Assembly: GCA_019096195.1 (NCBI GenBank)
Contig: JAGTXK010000055.1
Coordinates: forward strand, 2,294,001-2,358,000
Source of the DNA: Boletus sp. NGJ
Lineage: Eukaryota; Basidiomycota; Agaricomycetes; Boletales; Boletaceae
Length of the DNA: 64,000 nucleotides
Reading direction: 5' to 3'
The first letter of the stretch is position 1. The number at the start of each line of letters is the position of its first letter. The translations under genes and the position numbers were made by a program. The notes beneath the pieces were generated by a model that was not told where the DNA came from, did not search any database, and saw only the letters and a list, made by a program, of their open reading frames with translations. This document shows, piece after piece, positions 1-14,723 of this stretch.

Positions 1-1198
1 ATAGGCGCTAAGGGAAGGACGAGGGGTGAAGGAGGATGAGCGCGGCGAGAAGTGGCTCCTGTGATAAAACCTGGGATATCATCATCAGAAGCAGAAGACT
101 GTGATGAGGGCGACGACTGGAGGTCCATGTCGACGGTCTCGGAGGATACAGGGCTGATCTGCGACGTCCTGCTAGCGGCATCCTCGATGTGGTTCCACGG
201 CGCTTCGGGTTTCTCCACCGGCGCTTGCTGTGTGGTAGATGCTGTAGACAGCGCTTTACCTATTGTAGCAGGGGTTGGCTGCACAGGCGTGGATGGGACC
301 TCGATGGGGGATGGACTGCGAAGATGGATAGGTGATTGAGGAGGTGTGCTAGGCGGTGAGCCTATGCTCATCGGAGACAAACTTCGGGAGCGATCATCGT
401 TCGGTATCTACAGTGGCTGAGAATATGTTCTATAATTGTATAAAATGCACTTACCGGACGGTCATCAGGCGGCGGGATCAATTTTAGTGATGTGTCTGGC
501 TCTGATACTTGCACAGGTTCTTTCACAGGAGTCGATGGCGCTCCGGGTGATTGATGAGTGGGAAGTGACAAAGTCTCCTGCACGAGGATGGTGGGGAGGA
601 CTACCTGGACAGCACTCACAGACTGGACTTGGACGCCGACGGAGACATGTGTAGCCGGCGGTGGGATGAAGGTATCTAAGAGCGACATACCGAACGCTCG
701 CATGGATGATGTATGGGAGGGAGAAGGGGTATACTCACCTTCGACCAAGCTCACCTGTTCGTGTTGTTTCGTCCACGTTCTCCGCATCTTGGGAGGGATG
801 ACGTGAGAAACGGGAGGGTCAGAGAAGGTATCATCATGAGCGATCTGTTTTTCAACCTCCTCCTCCTCTTCCGAGTTTAAGTCAGGGATGGTGGAGAGGT
901 CACCTTCGAACATGACGGCCTGGTCAGTGAACGAGCCGTCTTCTGAGGCTACTGAGAGAAGAATTTCCTTGCCGGGCTTGACCTCGATTCTCTTCTGGGC
1001 AAAAAGACTAAAGTATGCGACGGGGCCTCTTCCAGGAGGGTAGGTAGAGTCTTCTGAGAGCTCTACACGTCTAAGGACGACGTGAGCTTTCTGACTTGCG
1101 CCATGGCGTCGAAAGCGAAGGGCCCCCTTTACGCCGAGGATGGAGGCGACGGAGGGGGGTTGAAATTGTGAAAATGACTCGCTTGTGGAGTCATCCAT
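1..1198 (-). CDS. Ser/Pro-rich protein, partial (C-terminus beyond left edge)
   Basis: The reading frame starts at the ATG at 1196-1198 (MDDSTSESF) and stays open to the left edge once two introns are removed: 676-738 (63 bp, GTGAGT...TTAG) and 408-454 (47 bp, GTAAGT...GTAG). The first ~120 residues hold the only ordered-looking part (FRRHGASQKAHVVLRRVE, a short acidic EEEEEVEKQ run). The rest is low-complexity Ser/Pro/Thr. A longer ATG-initiated frame reaches 1381, but the MDDS start has a cleaner context. I recognise no domain. It is divergent from the OST48 gene and shares its upstream region. That it is a real gene rests on the open frame and the two well-formed introns. Confidence 0.6.
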
Positions 1199-1769
1199 CA
1201 CACGACCTTTTTGACTTTGGCCTCGTTCGTGCTCGTGAAAGCGTCGGCCAGTGAATCGACCGCTGTGTCGGTCACAGAAAGACTTGGCTACCAGACGGTA
1301 TAAAATCACGTGATCCGTGAGAACCACCACACATTCAACGAAAATTTCTGTTCCTATGCTCGCACGACGCACACCCAACATCTCAACTCGGCGCCAATCC
1401 CAACCTCATAGCGTTCCCCGGGTTTCGAGCCTTTCGCACAACCGACAAACTGAGCAAATTGATTACATGAATATGGTGTGTACGCTTGACAGGACTTGCT
1501 TTTCCATTGGCCGGCGTCCTCGGTTAAACTGGGAGAGCTATGACCATGGCAAAATGTGAGTCTAAAAGCATCAACTACCAGGGTATTCCAATCATCTGTG
1601 CTGTCTGTTGGCGAGGACCAACTATGCCGGGTGAGACTGAGAGGAGCGGAATGTCTTGTAAAATAGTCACGTGTTCATGTCAAGGCTATTGGACAACAAA
1701 GCAAAACAACGCCCTATAGTGAGACGTGGAACGTACTGCGCTGTTGCAAAAGTACACCACACACCGAGT
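1199..1769. promoter_or_regulatory. Divergent promoter with two CACGTG boxes
   Basis: This 571 bp gap separates the starts of the leftward Ser/Pro-rich gene and the rightward OST48 gene. It has two palindromic CACGTG motifs (1307-1312 and 1668-1673), the core site of fungal bHLH factors such as Cbf1/Pho4/SREBP types. A TATAAAA stands at 1299-1305 just beside the first box. That the boxes are used is inference. Confidence 0.4.
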
Positions 1770-3334
1770 ATGCGCTTCCTGAGATCAGCGCTGGTTTCCT
1801 GCCTCGCCCTCTTGTCCTGTGCTCTCGCAAAGTCGAGCTCAGGTGACAAGGTCCTCGTCCTCCTCGACCCTCACCTAGATAAGGCAAACTACTCCATCTT
1901 CTTTAATTCACTCGAGAGTGAGTCGCGACCTATTAGCACTGTCCGACTCTGCCCACTCACACCAACTTGCAGAACGAGGGTACGACCTGACGTTCCGCGC
2001 ACCAAAGGACGCGAGTCCTGCCATCACCGCGTACGGCGCACCTAACTACGCCCATGTCATTCTCTTCACCCCAGAAACCAAGTGTCAGTCTCCAATAACA
2101 GCCTCCAGCACTCTCGACTAACCCACCCCACAGCATACGCATCAGACATCACACCACAGTCCTTGGTCGGCCTCCTCTCAGACAACACCAACCTCCTCAT
2201 CACCCTCTCCCCAAAACAAACCCCCCTCTCCTCCCTTGCTGCCGAGTTCTCCCTCATCCCTCCTCCCCCCGGCACACCTCTCGTCTCACACCACCCCAAA
2301 CGCGATGAACCCGCAACAGTCATCCCCGTGCAAGTCACCAAGTCACCCATCCTCAGCCCAGGTATCGCCCCCGTCTGGTTTTCCGGCGCCCCACACGCGC
2401 TCGGTAACAGCCCCTACCTCGTCCCTGTCCTCCACGCACCTGCAACGAGCTTTGCAGCCGATTCCACCGACGACTCCGAGGCCGGCGTTGTCGTTGACGC
2501 CGCAGAGAAGAATGGCGAGGGTCTCTGGGCCGGCAGCCAGCTCGGCCTCGTCACAGGCTTTCAGACAACCAAGAACTCGCGTGTTATCTTTGCGGGCAGC
2601 GTCGAGCTTTTTAGCGACGAGTACGCAAGGAAGGCGCTCCCCGATGGTATCCCGTCCGGCAATGCGCAATTCGTCAGGGACATCGCCGCTTGGGTGTTCC
2701 AGGAGACAAAGGTATTGCGCATCGACCGCACGGAACACCACCGCGTCAATGAGACCGACGCACCGGAAATGTATACAATCAATGACCAGATCGTACGGTC
2801 CTGATGCTTGCTGTGTAGACGAGGCGCTTACGTTTCGTGTTGTGCAATATAGGTTTACACCGCGTACATTTCGGCGTACGACTCTCGGACTACGAGCTGG
2901 AAGCCGTACAATGGTCTCACGGATTTACAACTCGAGTTCACCATGCTTGACCCGCACGTACGTACTGCACTGCTCCCCGTCGCCGGTAAGCCCGGCAAAT
3001 ACGAGGTCCAGTTCCGCGCACCAGACAGGCACGGCGTCTTCAAGTTCGTCGTTGGTTGGCGGAGACAAGGGTGAGCATCTTTTACATATGCTCTATTGTT
3101 GGGAATGACACACTGATTCTCACTTCTCATAGTCACTCGTTCTTGCACACGACAACGACCGTACCTGTTGTCCCACCCAGGCACGACGAATACCCCCGCT
3201 TCTTGAGCGCTGCATGGCCATACTACGCAGGCGCCATCAGCACCAGCATTGGCTTCTTCGTTTTTTCCGCGCTGTGGCTCGCAGGTGACGTCAAGGGTGA
3301 GAGAAAGAGCTTGAAGAACGCCAAATCCGAGTAA
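1770..3334 (+). CDS. WBP1: Dolichyl-diphosphooligosaccharide-protein glycosyltransferase 48 kDa subunit (OST48/WBP1)
   Basis: An essential subunit of the ER oligosaccharyltransferase that moves the Glc3Man9GlcNAc2 glycan from dolichol to Asn of nascent proteins. The start at 1770 gives a signal peptide (MRFLRSALVSCLALLSCALA) followed by KVLVLLD, as in the family. Downstream blocks are family-like: RGYDLTFRAPKDAS, a long DDG-type domain, APVWFSGAPHALGNSPYLVP, FSDEYARKA, KYEVQFRAPDRHGVFKFVV, and a final YPRFLSAAWPYYAG plus a transmembrane segment (TSIGFFVFSALWLAG) with a short lysine-rich cytosolic tail. Four introns: 1918-1972; one with donor near 2084 and acceptor near 2132; one near 2791-2853; one near 3071-3131. 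The spliced frame is intact, about 430 residues, the usual length. It converges on the adenylate kinase gene. Confidence 0.93.
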
Positions 3335-3606
3335 GCGACCATGTGAGAAGGAGGATGGGTGTCATGGACACCGAAAATTCTCGTTGCCCTACGGTGACAT
3401 GCCATAGAACCTTTTGCACACATACCTGTATTAGACACCGGTCTGCGATAATATCCACCTTTTCGGTTTTGCACTACCCAAGGCATTTTGACCAACCATG
3501 CCACGTCGATGAAGGCTTCTGTCTAACGCCGTCTATGGAGCATATACATGAAAGATCTACGACGAAGTGTGCACGCATAGCCGAGTGGGCGAAACAGGGA
3601 CGCCAA

Positions 3607-4602
<996 letters not shown>

Positions 4603-6967
4603 TGTCCGTCAATGTATATGAGTGACGAGAAGTGGGCGAAAAGTGGGAGGAGGCGGTGGAGGCACCGGGAACGAAGTCGTTGGACACTTCTAAGTGTGAG
4701 CATCTCACGTGGCTGGTTATGTTCGGCAAGGCTGGGGAATTGAAGCGGAGATGATCGGACTAGAGTCGGCATTGATGGCGGAGACAAGTCATGGGTACCC
4801 TTGGCCCACTCAACCACCACGCAAGGAGCCTTAATGGGATGGACTGCCCTTCACCTGTTCATCACTGAACAAAGCGCCAACGACACGGAGGGGAATGTGA
4901 GTGCTCACTTTCAAGATCAGTGCTGGGGCAATCAGTCCAGGCAGTCCCTGACGCCGTTCATGAAAGTTGAAGATAAGTTTGACCTGGTGGAACATGGGCG
5001 AGCTCGAAGCTAGCGCTCGCGAAATGCGTGCATGGACACATAGTAGACCGCGAGTTGCACGCGATAAGGACTCACAAGACCCTGAATCCTCTTATATGGA
5101 TCCGATCCATAAAAAACCCCGCACTGCCAACACATGTTCTATGTGCGAACCGTGCGGTGCGAGGTGTAATAAGCCACGCTTCTCTGGTGTGGATGGGGTA
5201 GTTAAGCCCTGCGTTTGTTGCATACTGCTGGAGTGGCCGCAGCCTCCCAAGCAGAACACTAACTACTTCCTTTGCCCACGCTGATAACAACTCATATACT
5301 CAATGCAACGAAAGGACCGGACAGGCCCCACTTCTTCAAGGGAGCGCTCATATTTTGTGACTCCAACGCTCGGCCAGCGTTTCAGGAGTTGCATCAACTC
5401 GGCAGACCTTGGTTCTGTCTTCTTGAAAGTGGCGACCGAGCAAAACTATCGTCTCGAGCGCTTGCCCTTCCCTCGTGAATAAATCGCTGGCAAATACGCT
5501 TTTCAAGAAAAATAGGTGAAGCGCGAAGTCAGTAAATGCCCTTGACGAACGCTTGTTTCAAAGTGCTAGCCTCGGACATAGGGTACCTAGTGGCGATTGG
5601 CGCGTGCTCCTTTTCGCGGATGGGATGGTGAGGCCGAGAAATTGGGACCTGTTGTACCAAACCACATCGGATAGCCGACCTAGTTCAACGAAATAAATGG
5701 GTGCGCGATTAACTTATGTGTATGTAACAATTTGGAGATTTGTCGGGCAGGTTGTCAGATTTTCCAGGTCAATGAACAACGCACCGAGGTATGGAGAAGT
5801 CTGGTAAACTATCTTCTGACTGTTTTATTCCGATATCTGAAGTCGACCCGTGGAGACAAAGTCAATGGTTGCAATGATCTTCACATACCAAGGGTTAGAC
5901 GATACTAGTAGTTTACGCTTGTTTTCCAAGGAAGGTGATATCCAAAGTACACGGTAGGTTGGATGAATTGGACGATGATGTCCCTTAGACTGTCGGGCAG
6001 TGCATGCACCTTCTGACACACACCTTGACACCTGTCGACCTCGTCTGCTGAGTAGCCATCGGGTTCTCAGGACAACAAAAGCAGATATAACGGCGACGTC
6101 TGATTTCGAACAAGTTTCGAGATTCCCGACGGAGTCCTGCAAATTACTGGAGGTGCACACGATGATAAGGATTTTTCTCATGCTTATCGGCGGTTCACAC
6201 TGCGGCGCTATGAAGATACGTAAGTAGATATCCTCTCGTCTGGCTATCGGTCACCAGTTACGAACATATAGCTGCTGGTTCCCGCTTGCGATACGGCAAA
6301 AACGCGTAAAGCGGGCTTCTGGGGATGGTATAAAGGAAGCGAGGACGATAAGGCGACGGAAATGTCGTTTCTCAAGGTTATGCACAACAGATAAGTTACA
6401 CCCGGAAAGGCAAATCTCTGCTAATTTGTGGCTGTGCCGATACCCTGCTCCACTCACAAACCTGACAAATTCTAGAAATTTGTGTCTTTGATTTCCGACG
6501 TCGAGCACCGTCGCAGTCCATCTGCGTTTCTGTTCCCCGCCGCAGCCCGTCCGCCTATACATTCTTTTTCTGTTAACGACCTTAAGCATCTCTCAACCTC
6601 ATCTACCTGGTAGTTCCCCCTCGCCTTTAGTAGCTATTCAGTGGCTGACAGTTGTCATAGTAAATTATCCATCCTCGTCCGTAACGACGTTCTCGCCAGC
6701 ATCTATATATAACATCTCACATCTACGTGCGTTTTTTTCTCAATCGGCGGGCGTGGACTTTTTCTCTGACCAACACTGGTCTAGAATCGAACTTTGACTC
6801 ATCAGTCTCGCCCCAATCCAGACCAAAACCATATCTCTTCTACTTGCTTCATGTCTCTCCTCATCTCCTTCTGAGACCCGGATCTAGGTCAGTCATCCTG
6901 ACTTTATATAACCTGTATCTGTTATAACCCGCCCCAGCCTAGTTAGATTGAATCATCGCACCTCATC
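4603..6967. other. Intergenic 2.4 kb, no gene recognised
   Basis: Only short, mutually overlapping open frames with no recognisable protein and no convincing splice pairs. The last ~450 bases before 6968 are pyrimidine-rich (for example TTTTTTCTCAATC, CTTCATGTCTCTCC), as is common in leaders of basidiomycete genes, so part is probably promoter and 5' UTR of the CBM21 gene. Confidence 0.5.
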
Positions 6968-9387
6968 ATGTCCTCTACGACGGTTTGCGTAACGGACACT
7001 TCCGTTATCCCATTCCCAACCCTTGCCCCCACCTACACACAGACGTCTAACACAGCAGCTGGCCCACTTCCTCATATACCATGCAGAAGCGCACGTTCGA
7101 GTCCTCTACTCTCCCTCTCTGACACATCAATATCAGACTCACATACGTCAAAGTCCTCTGACAGTGTTGATTACGCGCTGCAGAGTCGTTCTGCGACCCA
7201 CGTGCGCTATGAATCAGGGTCGAGTTCATCTTCCTCCACCCTCTCGGATGAAATACGTCCTACCATCATCCCTCGTTCAAAGCGTGTCGTTTCTCCGCAC
7301 GCTATTGCCATCGATTCCCGGGATATATTCACTCCCCCCACACCGGTTTCCACACCTGTCAAACCAAGGGCCGATGGGCGCTCATTTATAGACCTAGAGA
7401 GTAGAAAGCAGACCCCTCTACGTGGCACATCCGATGAGGAAGATACACTACGGCCGTTTCCCGTGCTTAGACAGGTGCCGTTCTGCAAATTTGGACAATT
7501 GAGGCTGGAAGGATCAGCCGGGAAGCATGCCCATCACACTTCCGATTCCAATGTTACCCCCTCTCGGGCGCCGGCTGTGGGCACGCTAGACGCCAAACAA
7601 CCACGCCAAACCATCCGGAAAAAATCGGGACAACCTGTCAAGTCGTCCCTCAAGAGTGCTCGGCGGCCTGGCTTGCAGGTTGTCACGGATGGTTCCTTTG
7701 CCAAGAGCGAGCCTGCCACACCCATCCATACAAAGGCCGTCAAGTTCGACTCTAAGCTCGAGCACGTAAAACTTTTCCTGGCAGAGCAAAAACCACTTGC
7801 GGTATCAAGAGATGGCAGTCCAACCAGTGACACAAGTGGGGACGAGTTCCCATCGTTCATCTACGGCGATGGCAGCCGTGACATCCAACAGGTCAAGATG
7901 CTAGTTCCCAACATGCCGTCATCTCAAAGAAAGAGAGAAAATGTCGCATTGCAAGAATTGGTACTTTCTCAGGATCAACGTACGATCACCGGGAGCGTTC
8001 GTGTTCGCAATATCGCGTACGAAAAATGGTTGGCTGTCCGCTTCACATTGGACTGCTGGCAAACGACGAGTGAGGTCACAGCGCGGTATGACAAATCGAT
8101 CGAGGACGACACCTTTGATATATTCACATTCGCCTTCCGTTTACATGATATCTGGTCGCGTATCGAAGAGAAGACGATATTGTTCGCGTTGCGGTACACG
8201 GTGGCGGGGCAGGAGTATTGGGATAACAATGCCGGAAAGAATTATCACATCAAGTTTGTCCTCGCACCTCCCTCGGAGCCCTCGAGTGCGGTCGACAACG
8301 AAACGAGCCTCAGAGACTTGGATCTGAGGTTAGAGGACCTTGCGAAGGCCAGATCTGCTCCTATCCCTATATCTCCCTATCGACTCGGTCGGTCGTTCAG
8401 CGCTGATCACCAGTATTCTCCGTTCGCCAAGTCCCTGTCAACACGGTATGATTTCGCTTCAGCATACAAGACGCAATGGGCAAGGAGTGCTTCGCCTCAG
8501 CCTAACCGCCATACGCGCACACATACACATCCATCTGGTGTTCCCGCCACTGCCGGCCCGACCGTTGCGCCATGGTCTGACACGTTGAAGGCCGCTCAAA
8601 CCGAGCAGGTTACATCTCCCCCACGGCCACGACCACAATCTCCTCTTTCTCTCGGGTCACCACGGGAAGCGATGGAGGGTACACCCACGCAACCAGCTCG
8701 CTCCGAGGTAGAGCCAGCTCTGCGTGATAGTCCTAGCCCGTCCCGCTTGCAAGATGGTCGAGAGCGTCATCATCGTCGGGGCTACATTGACAAGGTCATC
8801 GAGGGATCCCCCAACTTGCGGAGGACACCTACTGGGTCACCCCTGAAGTTTGATGTCACGGGCAAAGACACCACTACCCAGTTACCGAGGATACGATCAT
8901 ACCCACTCACTGCTGAAAAGCCGGGGTCTATGGTGAACTCACCTCAGCAATGGACACTGAAGCCACCATTATCAATACAAACTGCGTCAGTCGGTGATGG
9001 AGGGAGTCAGGAGCCGACCCCTTACGAAGCCTCGCAGTCGAGTTCCTCGAGTGCCTCTTCTTGCACGTCGTTGTTTTCACCAGGCTCTGAGTGCTCCCGA
9101 AGTGACACGAATTACAAGCAGTTCATTGACCAGTTTGTTTCCTTTATTCTCTCTCTCGTTCCTTTATGCTAATTTGCTTGCTTAGATTCTGTTTTTACAC
9201 CGGTGCGGATTCCGTGCTTCAAGAATCGTCGGAAGCGCTTCCTCGTTCGCAGTCAGCCTCGAGCATTGGGCATTACTTGCTATCCCATTCGCCTCCACAG
9301 AGCTTCTCATCTCACATGCGCGACCTGCCAGCTCGGTTTTCCCTTGACCCGGGCGGCTCGAGTACTCCGACGGCCGTGCGCACCTAA
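6968..9387 (+). CDS. Protein phosphatase 1 glycogen-targeting subunit (CBM21 domain)
   Basis: A regulatory subunit that would bring type 1 phosphatase to glycogen particles, like yeast Gac1/Pig1/Pig2. Residues ~312-433 form a CBM21 carbohydrate-binding module: LVLSQDQRTITGSVRVRNIA, then EKWLAVRFTLDCWQT, TFDIFTFAF and YWDNNAGKNYHIKF. Upstream at about residue 256 is KAVKFDS, a good RVxF-type PP1-docking motif. The rest is long Ser/Pro-rich disordered sequence. One intron near the 3' end (9133-9185). After splicing the frame continues in phase to a TAA/TGA at 9387, ending PTAVRT. Without splicing the protein would end at 9172. About 788 residues. Family assignment is firm; the exact paralog (Gac1 or Pig type) is not. 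Confidence 0.88.
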
Positions 9388-9871
9388 TGACCGTTTCATC
9401 ATATACCTCTTTGACTATCATTCTGGCTACGTTATAACACGACGTATGCTCATATCTCCCTGGTGACAGGACGTCTCCTTTTTCATCTCATTTTCCTCAC
9501 CGCATATCTGGACTGGGTACATGGTGCATCTCTTTTTTTTTTTTATCCTTCGATTTTCTCTTTATCCTCGTCATGTAAATACACAAATGCCTCAAATTTT
9601 TCCGCTTAATTTTCTTGACTCAATAGGTCTATCCGTCATATGCAGTTCCTTTTGTATGTATTAGTCTTAGATCAATCTCGTATCTATCGCCATACATATC
9701 GCACTAGACTGGGTTTCGGACCGCTGCACTACACGTTCTCACTTTGGGGGTTTTCAATACAGACGTGCGTCGGGAATTTAAAAAATACGATAGACACGAA
9801 TCGACGAAACTTGTGACATGGTAGTGCGCTCTTTGAGCACGAGATGACGTGTAGGCTGCAACGGAGGTCAA
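9388..9871. other. Convergent 3' ends, no gene
   Basis: 484 bases between the stop codons of the CBM21 gene and PFS2. T-rich runs (for example 9532-9544) suggest 3' UTR and cleavage signals of the rightward gene. No supported frame. Confidence 0.5.
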
Positions 9872-12127
9872 TTATCGACCTCTACGAGGGCCCCCTCGCC
9901 TATCGTAGTATCCACCACCGCCACCTCTCCGTCCACCACCACCACCACCGTTTCCCCAATCTTCGTTCCGTCCACCATTGCCCCCACCAGACCACATGTC
10001 CTCCTGAGGCAACAACGAACCGCCCTGTCTCGGTCCGACGGGCGGCAGCGGCGACGTATTCCCCATCTGTTCGGCAGCACCCAACCCAGGTATGAAGTCG
10101 TCCGAGTTCATCGCGTCGTCCGCCGCCCCAAACAGCGTCGCCCGGTACTCAAACCCGTCCGACAACCCACCGGGCAGGACCGTCCCCGTCCCTACTCCCG
10201 CTCCTATGGTCGTCGTCGTCCCCACTCCCGAGTTCATACCCGGAGCATCTTCGTCCCGGCCCCACCACCGTGATCCGGGATCCGCACCGTTCATCCCACC
10301 AGCACCACCAGCACCACCGCCAATCCCAAACCCATTACCAAATCCTCCACCGCTCGGCCCGCTCCCGTAGCTGAACCCAGGGACCATCGCGTCCTCCTCG
10401 TCCTCCTGCCCACTCACATCCGTCACCTCGGGCGGCTTCTCTCCGCCCCCGGCAAACACGGAGCTTGCGTCGCCCGGTCGTTCGCGCGACCAGAAGCGCG
10501 TCGTGTGGTCGTTGGATGCGCTGACGAGGATGTGCCCGAGGGGGTGGAAGGTGAGGGCCCAGACGTTGGAGTCGTGCGCTTGGGAGAGGGTCGCGCGCGG
10601 GAGAAGGGCGGGTTGAAGCGGGGTAGGTTCGGGGCCGGCGAGGTCCCAATGGAGGATGGCACCTTCGGAGCCGCCGGAGACGAGGATCGGGTGGACGGGG
10701 TGCCAGGTGACGGCTGTTGGTGAAGAGCAAGTCAGTGTGTGTGTGTGTGCGCGTGCGGGTACGGGGGAGTATTAGGAGACGGACGTACAGCAGACTTCTT
10801 TCTTGTGTCCTTTGAGGATGCGGAACTCTTTCATGGCGCGGATGTCAAAGACACGCACAGTTTGGTCGCGCGAGGCGCTGGCGACGAGGTTGCCGTTCGG
10901 AGACCAAGCAAGAGCCTGGATCGTGTTTTTATGTTGGTGACTGCAGTGGCGCATAATGAGAGAGTATTTAAACGTGGAGCTAGAAGGAATAACTTACAGC
11001 GTTGAGAGAACTGTGCCAGTACGAGGATCCCAAAATTTGATCAGGTTGTCTTTACTCCCAGAGGCGAGCAGACCCTTGGTCGGATGCCATTCGACACATT
11101 TGACATCCCAGCCATGACCTTGGGATTGGGTCAGAACGTGCAACATCTCCAACTCCATCAGAATTTGCATACCGGTCAAAACGCGCTCCTCTCTACTCTC
11201 TTCAAAATCCCATATTCGAATGGTCGCATCATCACTCGCAGTCGCAAACCGGCCGTCGTCCGGACTGAAGCTCAAGCCACGAATAGCCTCCCGATGTCCT
11301 GGCCATGCGTTCAAGTTGTTCATGTTCGGTTGAAAGTACTTGATGATGCCGCTCTGGTCTGCAGATGCGAGGTAGGCACCCGAATGTGTGAACTGGAAGG
11401 CACGTATTGCGGAATCATGGGCCTGCAAGATGGTCTCAAAGTTGAACGTCAGGCCATTCCAGAGCGTGAACTCGCCGCTCGTCGAGCCGGTCAGAACGCG
11501 CCTTCCCTCGGGCGTCCACTAGAAAAACAAGGGTGATCGGTGAGGCGTGTGCGGATGCGACGTGCATGGCAACTGGGAACGAACCGTCACGACGTTGACT
11601 GGACAACGAATTTTGTTGGTCGACGTGTGTATGAACTTGGTGCACAGTGAGGTCGATGCATTACCTGGGTAGGCGATGGGAGGGAGAAGCTAATCAATGT
11701 TATCATTCGTTCAGCATGTACACGATCGTATCGGTTGAAAATAATCCCTACGTCAACTATGTAGGGTGGTGCAGGTCTCATACAAGGTACATATGTTGGA
11801 TTAGGGCGGTGTTTCCGTAACTGGGACGATCACAAGGGAATGAGTCGAGCGAGGTCGTGATTCGTGCAAAAGTGAGTGCGCACCAGTGCCCATCTGCCCA
11901 TTCCACCGTTGAAATCGACCGTCCGACGAGGGTCTCGTTTTCTTGACGGCTTTCCCGTCCGCTAGTTGTCGCGCTGCAGCGAGTTCTTGCTCGAGGACTT
12001 TTGCATCGTCGACTGGCGGTGGTTGTGGGCCTGTTAGATAGCGGTTCGGTGTCCATTCCAAGGTCGGATGCGACGGTCGGGGTAGCGAATTTGATGGAAG
12101 AAGTACGGGGACTCGAGCGCTGGCCAT
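9872..12127 (-). CDS. PFS2: Polyadenylation factor subunit 2 (WD40 protein, WDR33 homolog)
   Basis: Scaffold of the cleavage and polyadenylation complex that, with CPSF30, reads the AAUAAA-type signal in nuclear pre-mRNA. Start at 12127 (MASARVPVL). The family's N-terminal block RPAPPYIVD, then [15 protein letters not shown] and [10 protein letters not shown], leads into seven WD40 repeats: [120 protein letters not shown] and [20 protein letters not shown]. The C-terminal ~190 residues are Gly-rich and end in RGG-like repeats ([14 protein letters not shown]), a likely RNA-binding tail. At least five or six short introns. About 640 residues; the spliced frame looks intact. Confidence 0.93.
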
Positions 12128-12418
12128 ACTTTGCTACAACTCGGAGGTGTTGCAGAAATCACACATTGATTGTTTGTGGGTATTTGTTGTGGCGGTGTAT
12201 AATGGGCTTGCTCAACTGTGTGCCGGAAAAACCACAAAGCACCGGTTGGTGTGGATGTCGAGTCAGAAAGGCAGCCAAAAAGTCAGTGGGGCAGAAGACT
12301 TAAGGAGGGCGCCTCTCAGAAAATTCCCTCCATCACTCTTTCCTCTCAACCACCACCATCTCTGCCAACCTCACCCACAAACCTCGATTTTCTCGACAGA
12401 AACAGTAGATTTAATCTG
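12128..12418. promoter_or_regulatory. Bidirectional promoter PFS2/histone H3
   Basis: The two start codons are only 291 bases apart, so both transcripts must be driven from here. A TATAATG-like site is near 12196 on the + strand. The last 70 bases before the H3 start are C/T-rich (CTTTCCTCTCAACCACC), a normal fungal leader. No CCAAT box was identified with confidence. Confidence 0.45.
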
Positions 12419-13341
<923 letters not shown>

Positions 13342-13780
13342 ATGGAGACGATGCTCACGAGAGTGTATTCGAACGACATGGATGTCCCTATGCCTCTAGT
13401 AGTTCTCTATTGTTATTCTTTGCTCGTAGGGTAGGCCTATATGACAGGCGGAAACATAATACATTTGACCAAGGGAACAACCTTACATATAAGTACCAGT
13501 TGAGCGGTCCCAGAGTGATGAACGTAAAACCGTTGTATGGATACACACATGCTCCTGTGAAAACGGCGAGTGTGCGAAGGCGTGGATCGATCTTGTGAAA
13601 CAGCATAGTGGTGCTATTAATTACGCAGTATGTCTATCCGTTGCGTCTCTGAGATCTGATACACCGAACACTGCAACAAGGCACAATGATTCAATAATGT
13701 CTGTTTCAACTTTCACTAGTACCTACAAAGTACACTTTGCGATGGATACATTCGCGGTCGACAACAACTGTCCTACTCAA
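13342..13780. other. 3' flank of histone H3, no gene
   Basis: No supported frame. Probably the H3 3' UTR followed by spacer up to the downstream flank of the ankyrin gene remnant. Confidence 0.4.
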
Positions 13781-13859
13781 CGGTCACAATGGGTACATAA
13801 TTGCTCCAGTCGGGCGGTAGACACTGACACATATATGACATGATATTATCATTTGAACG

Positions 13860-14378
13860 GAATCCTGATCCGACACTCCATCGAAGATTAATCATTGAGC
13901 GTGCAAATGGATCCTCCCAATGATTGCCGATCTTGCTCTTGGTCGACGATCGAAGCTTAAGATACAACTAAACAACAAAAAAGAGCTAGAAACAAATCCA
14001 CTCACGACCAGCATCCATCTCCGAGTCATGTGCATGAGGCACGGACCCCACTTCGTCGAGATCGCAAGCGCCAAGAGAACGAAGATAGTGCTCAACGTGG
14101 TGAAGCTTGCGTTCGACAGCGATGCCAAGGGGCGTTTTTCCACGAGAATTGGCTTCAAAGGGATCACAACCACGCACGACCAAGAGTTCCATAGTTTTCA
14201 CACCTGGATCAATAAATTCAATGAGCAACTCCAACATGACATGGAGCACAGAATCCCCAAGTGCATTGCATGCATGAACATCAGCTCCATTCTCCACTAG
14301 GAAGCGAACCACCTGTGCTTGCCTCCAGATGATACCCTGCAGATTAGTGTTCCGGGAATTTGGTCGGCGTGAATTCAC
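13860..14378 (-). pseudogene. Ankyrin-repeat protein, 3' part only
   Basis: An open frame on the minus strand holds about two ankyrin repeats: VVRFLVENGADVHACNALGD, then KTMELLVVRGCDPFEANSRG followed by KTPLGIAVERKLHHVEHYLR. The exon appears to begin at an acceptor (CTGCAG) near 14338. No upstream exon is visible to the right, where the helicase remnant starts. The read-through frame stops at 13986. Splicing at GTGAGT to a downstream acceptor could add a short tail. Ankyrin arrays normally need more repeats, so this is a truncated gene or the last exons of one. Its last codons and 3' flank (about 13790-14072) recur inverted at 44027-44290. Confidence 0.6.
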
Positions 14379-14723
14379 ACCCGTTAATTCACCTGGGTGG
14401 ATTAGCGTTGATTCACTGAGATTTGTGAGAGCCGTCGAACTAGCGGGTGAGTTTGAGTGGACCTGGTTCGACGACCAAACAGGTCTGAATCTAGTCTCGA
14501 GCCGTTCTGGGAAGGCGCTTAGCAGTGTGGGGGTTTAGTCACACCTTTAATCCAAAATTGGTGAAATTTCGCTCGATTTGGATGGTATCATCCCGTTTTG
14601 TATTAAATCCCAAAAAAGTAAACTTGCATAGAATCTGTCCGAGTGTCCTCGTCGTGACCCATAATCCTCTTTGACGGGCTACCATATGATCCTGCTACAC
14701 ACACACTAATATCAGATGGGACT
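14379..14723. other. Junction between ankyrin remnant and helicase remnant
   Basis: 345 bases with no supported frame. A boundary between two gene fragments facing away from each other, so it probably contains the breakpoint that removed the 5' part of the ankyrin gene. Confidence 0.35.

Noticed and set aside
2236-3108. 290-codon plus-strand frame overlapping the OST48 gene
   Set aside because: Out of frame with the clear OST48 exons and Ser/Pro-rich by composition; a shadow.
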